A model generated the notes under the pieces. The model had not been told where the DNA came from, did no database searches, and worked only from the letters and a program-made list of their open reading frames with translations. From Halichondria panicea (Eukaryota; Porifera; Demospongiae; Suberitida; Halichondriidae): DNA of 64,000 bases. Location of the stretch: assembly GCF_963675165.1 (NCBI RefSeq), contig NC_087377.1, forward strand, positions 3,564,978 to 3,628,977, written 5' to 3'. Positions 57,436-64,000 of this stretch are shown here, piece by piece; the stretch's first letter is position 1; every line of letters starts with the position of its first letter. The translations under genes and the position numbers were made by a program.

Positions 57436-60400
57436 ATGAAGCTTCTTATAGCTGTGGCTCTGTTGGTTGTTGGACTCTCCCCTTGCCCAGGCTTCAGTCA
57501 GACCAGTGAGGCACCAACTGATGGTAAGTCACTTTAATATAAATACTGAAGTGCATGATAAGAGGGTTTTGTCTTTATGAGCCACTTAAATCAGTTGAAC
57601 AACAAGTCAGACTAAATAATTTGCTTGAGGCACTTAGTGCATTCTCGTTAAGTGTACATGCTATATCTGGCTACAATGACATAGTTCCTCATTTTTTTCT
57701 CTGAATTTGCGGTACTGAATTTGCGTACTTTTATGCATCAGATGACCCTTATTTCAGCAGTATTACATTTTGCATGTGGGAAATTCTATATCAATAGTCC
57801 TTTCAATATAAGAAGCTGGAATGCAGCCACGTTATTGTGACGTCATAATTAACGTGACGTCACATCAGCTAGTCGAAGAGTGCATTCCAGAGTGGAGTAT
57901 TTTACATTGAATTATGTGTGATCTTGAGCAGTGCCTATATAATTATAGCCCCCCACTGTATCCTGTTATATAATTATTTGTAAGAGCCTACACCTATAAT
58001 AGCTGAAATGTGTATATGGTGGTGTTTGGTAGGGAAAGTCTGGGGCCACCGCAATTAAGCTGATTTTATAGCCACGACGCTCATGAATATGCTTATCCAA
58101 CTCCCATGCACATTTCATTCCAGACTATATACACATATCCTTTTGCTATGCACAAGCACTTGAGGTCAGAGGAGGTAGGAAACGCATCACGTACGTGTGC
58201 CGCAGTAATTAACAATCCACGTTTAATAGCATTTAAAGGCATGCATTTAAATGCAGTTAACATCAGATGGGGCCACTTCCTGTTTAGCAGCATAATTGTG
58301 GTCAAATGCAAGGCCAGGTATAAGGATCATGTGTTGCACATAATGCGCACAATACAATCATTGTGCATGCACTATAGCTACTGCTAGCTCTATCACAAGC
58401 ATAAAAACATATTCAGTTGTCAGCTGCAAAGTCTTCCCTCCCTTCCCACCCTTATATATAGCATGGTTGAAAATGTTGTTATTTACGCTTATTTTGTATA
58501 TTTACCATACTTCTCCGCCTTCGGGCGTGATCGCTGTCGGGGCATTGCACCACTCTCTCACACTTATGGGAGCTTAAGCTTCACTCCCCCAGATTATAGT
58601 ATAGGTAATTACTAAGCATAATTATAATAAAACTATAATGAATGTGGTATGGCCAAGCAGCCTAGCAGATGACGTGGCCAAGCGGCCAAAGCAATCATCG
58701 GCATAAGGCTTTAAAAAGCTGCTGTTCAGGCATGCAGTGGTATGAATGTTGGCACAGTGAGGGAGTGGCTTAAGTTATTATAACAAATCTGTTTTTACTG
58801 TGCGCGCGCGCATGAGTGAAAGGATGGTACTAACTTATAAATCAGCGATCCAGTGGGATCCCGGCTTAATGACTCGAAATTCACATCAAACCTACTGTAC
58901 ATAGGACAATGGAGAGCAGTCTAGGGGGGATAACTCAGGTAATTAGTTGCCAGTCTTCCATAACAGTTTATTAATATCCGAAAGTGATGTGAGTTTGCTA
59001 GAGAGCACAACAGTATAGATCTACCACAGGCAAACATAGCTACAATAAAGGGGTTCAAGGTCAAGAGCCTAACATAAACATTGTATACCATTGACATGTG
59101 ACTGATGACACATGTCCCGACTTAATTAAGGTTGTGTACATGTATATGATCTGTGAAATAGGAAATTACCTAACTAACCACACCATGTATGATGTATGTA
59201 TTCATGCACTCCTGGCCACACAGTTTACACACTATATCAACAGACACTCTTGTGATGTCAGGTGACTTTTCTAGCCTCATTCGCACAGGACCTCCTTTTT
59301 CTGTTTTTTGTCAAAATACGAGACCAATTGGAGGAAAAAAGAAAGAAAGAAGGAAGAGACAAAGAACAAAGAAGAAAGAGAGCCTGCGTTGCTAAGTCGC
59401 ATGATGGTAGACAAGTGGTATACAAGTGAAAGTAAAAATGAATGTGGGCAGAACCTTGCCGGGCAAAAAGCTACAGCGGGGATGCCTACGCATCGATAGC
59501 TTCGATTCCAGGCCGCACTGAAGATGGTCCTTGTTGAGGCTTTGTGAAGGAGGCTAGCCTACACATTGCAGACTTTCAGTCACATAAAAGCTGTAGCATA
59601 TCATAGATTATACATTGTAGACGACTGTCAAGGGCTTTATAGCCTATTCTGATCGAGTTCAGAACAGACCCACTTGCCAGTGACTGAGTATAGATAGTAT
59701 AGTATACTGCTGTACAGATAATAATGTTCCTGGTATGAATACACCCCAAGTACTTGTGGGAAGAAAGTTATTGCGGTGTACTCTCTCCCACCTCGGAGTC
59801 CTTAAACATTTGTCTACGTTCATGCGACTTAGCAAAAACAGGCTCTCCTTTTTCTTTGTTTCTTCCTTCTTTGTTCCCTCAATTTCTCCCTTTGACTATA
59901 AGAAACAGAAGAAAAAAAGCCTGCGAAGGAGACTATAATTATTACGCCAGCCTAGCCTATAATAGACAATTTTAATAGAAGCAGTAAGCCTGAATAGCAT
60001 GCATGAGTATACAGTTGAAATAATTATCATTTTCCGTGCTGAAGAATTGTTTTAATAATTATAATTATGAACACTTCCTTAGAACATTATTTTTTATAGT
60101 GAAACCTTACCACCACTTCCAAAGAGCTATATAACTACTTGCATCCCTACAGTGTGGGTGTGTTGGTGTGTATGTGCGCATGGTTGAAGGTCAAGCACCT
60201 CACTTAAAATGGAATAAAGAAAACATAAGTCATTCACTACTTACAGTGACACTGTACACACTGTGTATACACAGACTATGAACTCTGTGTGCACATTCTA
60301 CACACTAGCTTGATGCATGTGGATTATAGTTCAACATATTATATTCAACTGTTACATCATGTTAGGTGAATCGCGTGCTGCCGAGTAAAAATTCCCTGAT

Positions 60401-62565
60401 TATATATCTAATATTGCTCGTACCTCCTCTGACATGAAAAGGGTGGCCACGAAAGTGACTGCTTATAGTATGACACGAATGATGGGGGCAATGTTAAAGA
60501 ATTAAATTGTATATGTAACACTACCGGTAATACACGTTTAATATACACTAGCTAACACTAGTGTTGCAATGGGAAAATGGTCCCTATATAAGTAGTATAT
60601 GCGTGCAATTAGCAATATATAGGGTATAACCAACAAGTATAGGTTATAACGAACGCTCTCTGGCTACGCCCCTCAAGTTCGAGTTGTATTAGCTGTATAC
60701 ATCCTCTTATAATTGATTATTTTATCAATTTTGATAGTGTATGGGGACCATTTGAAAACTTTGTACGATAATTATAAACAAAATAATGTAAATAATAATA
60801 GCACTGTCTGAATATTGTGTCTTTTTAGTAGGATCTGTATCAGTTAACAGAGTGGAGTTCTCCTATACCTACAGTGGTGTCGACATCAACATCTATACTT
60901 TAACAACTTGATAGAGAATCCATTTTCCGGCGATTACTACTCCTACTTTTACTACAACCCCGCCTTGTCGTCGGATGTGTCTGATGATGTACCTTGCATT
61001 TTGAACCAATTTGTTTTCAGAAATACACTCACAAATGAAATCTTCCAGGCAGAATACCTGGGTACTTGCAATTCCTACGATATCAACCATATTCGGATTA
61101 AGAGATTAAGATGAATCCTAGAGATTTTCTCAGGCTAGTTGGGAACGATTTTATTGATACCAACTCTACTACGCCCTTGGGCTTGGAAATGTACACTGCA
61201 GATATACTTGGAGCTCCGTTTAACCTTCGAATAGAACCAGATAACGCCATTGAGTTTGACTTGAAATTGGACTTGAGGTTCAATGTTAGGATTAGAGAAC
61301 TTGACTATTGGACTGATGAGGGGATTCTTCTGATTCATTTCAATACTTTAATTGACATTGCGACTGTCAATGCCAGCAAGCTTTCACTCACACTCTCTCC
61401 CTATTACAGTGAGGATGTAAGCAATACTGTTAGCATTACTGGTGGTGAAATACTGAACCAGTCGCCAGGCTTAACATCATCTGTGGCTATCAAACTGACT
61501 TCTAGTGATCAAGATCTTGTTGTCAGCAGAGGAATATGGGCTAATGGCAGTTCAATTTACAACAGTTTTGTTGTCTTAGAATCAGGATTTGCTGTTGCGT
61601 ATTTTGGAGCAGAGGTTTCTCTCACCACTCCCTATTTAGTCACTAATATCCGGAGAGCCCCCACAGGTGACCCATAATAATTATTGGTTTTAATAGATCT
61701 ATATGTACCACACGTATATACTTTGATGATAACACAAGTTGGCTATAGATCAATAATTATATACTCTACTATGCCCTTTACACTGTTGAATTGACATTGA
61801 AATCTTATCACTGTTAAGTCAATCAGACATGCACATGATGCATCACATAATTATTAGTATAAGAGTATACACTACTACAGCAATAGAATATAGAATAGGG
61901 TATATTATATCAAATGCTATAATTAATATATTATTTCTCTCCAGATTCTGACCCCTTGTCTGTGTCTATTCAGCTGGAGTACGTCGATGGATTGACTTTG
62001 GACCTGGCACTCAGTCTAGGTCAGTCGTTCAGAGTTCGATTAGATTTCGGAGAGAGGATTGTCAGGTAAGGCACAAAAAATAGTTAGAGGGAATTTAATG
62101 TTCCTATATATGCGTGCTTACACAACGCCCCCTCTTCCTCTACAGTGTGACGTGTGCAAGTAGGGACACTAACGAACATGTGAACCCCATGCTGGAGATT
62201 GACAATGGTGCAGTGTCTATTCCACCTAACTACATCCAGAATGATCGGCCCAGCTCCACCACTTTGAATGCATCCCGGGGGCTAGCTGAGTCTGGTTTGC
62301 AAGGCTACTACACATGCAGGACAGAGGGAGACACTTTCCTCAGTCCTCACCTTCTACATTCCAGTGAGTGCAACACGGACAGAGTTGTATCATTATTATT
62401 CATTCTAGCAGTTTGTACTCTGGGGGGCTTTGTCCACAGATTAATATAATTATGTACTTTTGAAGATGGTTTTTTCCTGCTTGAATATTATTTTCTCTCC
62501 ATTTTAGATGGCTATCACATCTATTTCTACAAAGGATTGTCTGCTACAGTTGATGTAGTAGTCGC
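57436..62565 (+). pseudogene. MUC4-like receptor family, copy D (5' part, broken)
   Basis: Signal exon 57436-57523 is intact. The large N-terminal-domain exon starts at 60832 and ends at about 61670. It is clearly homologous to 40798-41613 but has an extra base near 60895 that leads to TGA TAG, and a second frame change near 61100-61113. The Ig-like exons 61945-62065 and 62146-62363 are intact and close to gene C exons 3 and 4 ([26 protein letters not shown]). The next exon starts at 62508 (GYHIYFYKGLSATVDVV) and after about 55 bases becomes the middle of an Ig-family exon in the wrong frame. No NIDO, VWD, EGF, TM or tail of this family follows. A non-functional chimera. Confidence 0.8.
57524..60831. 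other. First intron of copy D
   Basis: Mostly unrecognised AT-rich DNA. A small palindrome with CTGGAATGCA/TGCATTCCAG ends and TGACGTCA-like cores is at 57816-57890. A loose inverted pair of A/G-rich and T/C-rich stretches lies at about 59260-59940 (GCTAAGTCGCATG with CATGCGACTTAGC). Confidence 0.45.
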
Positions 62566-63317
62566 AATTGGGGATTCAATGAAGAGGTTCCTACAGATGA
62601 TAGCTACCCACCCAATGTGACTGTTACTCTACCATCTGGTAATACCCCAGCAACTCTGACCATCCCAGCCACAGCACAGTACAACAACACTGTGGTGCAG
62701 TGTGAGGCAGTGGTTAGAGACGGAGGAGGGTTCATACCTGAATTATTAGTAAATGCTACCTTGCAAGTACAAGGTAGTCACAAATATTAAATAGCTTGTT
62801 TTTGTACCCTGTTCCTCTCAGGTCCTCTTTCAGCTGTCTCCAACCTCCATGCTCAGTCATCAAGCACCAACATCACAATCACCTGGGAATCAGGCCTGTG
62901 CCAAATATTCCGGAATAATTTTTTAAATAATAGGCAGTCTTTTTTACAATTTGAATAATAGGCACTGCGAAAACAGTTTAATGATATTCATTGAGTTGCA
63001 CATGCGATTCCCAGGCTGGGATGCTCAAAACAAAGGTAAACTGTTGACAACTTTGTTTATTGTATTATTTACTCTTTAATTTAGATGTTGTTGTATCAGA
63101 TGGAAGAGTGGATTTGTCATCAACATTGCCAGGAATTGAGCGGCCTAACGAAGCTTATGCTACAGTGCTCAATAAAAACATTGCTTATGAGCAGATACGG
63201 ATGCCAAGACACAGTGAACATACCACTACCATCGTCACCACGGCAATAGCAATGGAGGATGAGAACATTGAGCCAAGTCATGAATACGAAGAAGTGTTGC
63301 CTCAGGGACATTTTTAG
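62566..63317 (+). pseudogene. Ig/FN3-receptor 3' part fused after copy D
   Basis: An Ig exon from its Trp onward (62566-62773, PSGNTPATLTIPATAQYNNT) is followed by an FN3 exon start at 62822. That exon is cut at about 62888 by a 130-bp block bounded by inverted CCTGGGAATC/GATTCCCAGG. The sequence then resumes for a few bases (CTGGGATGCTC) and jumps to the end of a TM exon (63026-63035). The tail exon 63085-63317 is intact, with a 3-base in-frame loss at its start. It has Tyr in YATV, in IAYEQI (an exact ITIM-type pattern) and in YEEV. Without signal, TM or continuous frame this locus cannot make the receptor. Confidence 0.8.
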
Positions 63318-63581
63318 AACGATTGAACATCGCCTCACATTATTATAGTTGTCCCAAATAAGGCGTAAAATAATATTAATACAGAGAAGTTTCGAATAAT
63401 GCTACTTAATTGAACCATGACAAGTTGACAACCGTGCCTCGTTCACACACTCAGTATTCAAGTTTAATTGGGCCTGAAAGCAATCGTTGATTTAAGCAAA
63501 CCATTCAATATAGCTATATGAAATAGCTACAAAGTGCACCCTTTATCACAAATAATTATTACACAACAACTGTACTAAGTG
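63318..63581. repeat. Duplicate of the gene B 3' flank
   Basis: Base-by-base similar to 17244-17537 with small gaps; the AATAAA of that flank is AATAAT here. Confidence 0.8.
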
Positions 63582-63642
63582 CTAAGTGTCTGTTTGTGAA
63601 CTATTCAGTGCATCTTTAACCTCTCCTCTCCAGCGACCAAAC
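63582..63642 (-). pseudogene. Isolated last exon of RASSF
   Basis: Matches RASSF exon 12 (17538-17598, RWRGEVKDALNSSQTDT and stop) but the acceptor CAG has become CAC. The remaining RASSF exons are not present before the end of the window. Confidence 0.8.
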
Positions 63643-63699
63643 GTGTGCACACAATAATTATACAGTGATAAAGTTTCCACTATACAAGGCTCGGCTTTC

Positions 63700-64000
63700 T
63701 TACTCCTGGTATATACATTAATGTGAGAAATATTTGATCATTATAAAATTATTATTGTGTAGGGGAATGATTGGTGCATGGTCGTTTATAATAATTATAA
63801 CAGCAAAAAATTGTTATAGTATAGGCAATCGCTTAGCGATGAAAAACATCAACTGTTGTCGGCTATAAGGTCTGGCAAAACATAAGTGGATAGTTTACCT
63901 AACATATGCATGCATGACATTGTATTGAAACACGCTGTTTTGTACCCATTTGAGCTAGGGTACCTTTTTGGTTATAGTGATGATCGATGGAACTCAAGCA
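63700..64000. other. Window end, no gene recognised
   Basis: AT-rich. Similarity to the RASSF region stops after about 63690. Confidence 0.4.

Noticed and set aside
60832..61677. Copy D large exon as a functional domain
   Set aside because: Compared with 40798-41613 it has at least two frame changes and early stops, and no single frame covers it.

Overview
The window looks like nuclear DNA of a marine sponge, most likely a demosponge. This is inferred from spliced genes with short GT-AG introns, an AT-rich background, a short-chain (spongin-type) collagen, metazoan Ig, FN3, EGF, NIDO, AMOP and VWD modules, and many foldback or MITE-like elements. The species cannot be fixed from the sequence alone.

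Layout. At 1-646 (+) lies the 3' end of an Ig/FN3 transmembrane receptor (copy A), followed by a decayed RASSF exon (881-1104). A Crypton-type tyrosine recombinase remnant (2843-3560), a broken Ig-receptor start (3969-4237), a complete two-exon short-chain collagen gene (5090-6032) and another Ig-receptor relic (6326-7351) follow. A 7.5-kb inverted-repeat insertion (7612-15150) separates a conserved promoter motif from the intact Ig/FN3 receptor gene B (exons 15179-17243, 549 aa). Convergent to B on the minus strand is a 12-exon RASSF gene (17538-21815, LIM-like/RA/SARAH, 446 aa), then an unrecognised minus-strand exon (22391-23136).

From 23.5 kb a second receptor family begins. It has a signal exon and a tail exon separated by 5.5 kb of repeats (copy I), a pseudogene of the 3' half (copy II, 30282-33530), one large intact gene C (33894-57060), and a broken copy D (57436-62565) that runs into part of an Ig-family gene (to 63317). 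Gene C can be assembled into 28 phase-consistent exons encoding 2065 residues: signal peptide, Thr/Pro mucin-like repeat, a large N-terminal domain, Ig-like domains, a MUC4-type NIDO-AMOP-VWD-EGF core, one TM helix and a short tyrosine-containing tail. The last kilobase repeats the 3' flank of gene B, including the last RASSF exon.

How it fits together. Two unrelated single-pass receptor families are interleaved. Both have tyrosine-bearing tails, and both carry the same roughly 20-bp motif upstream of their signal exons. They have exchanged pieces (chimeric junctions near 30.3 kb and 62.56 kb) and have been duplicated repeatedly with decay. Co-clustering, phase-1 exon modules, pseudogenes and tail variation recall invertebrate allorecognition or immune-receptor clusters such as Hydractinia Alr. 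That role is a hypothesis, not something the sequence proves.
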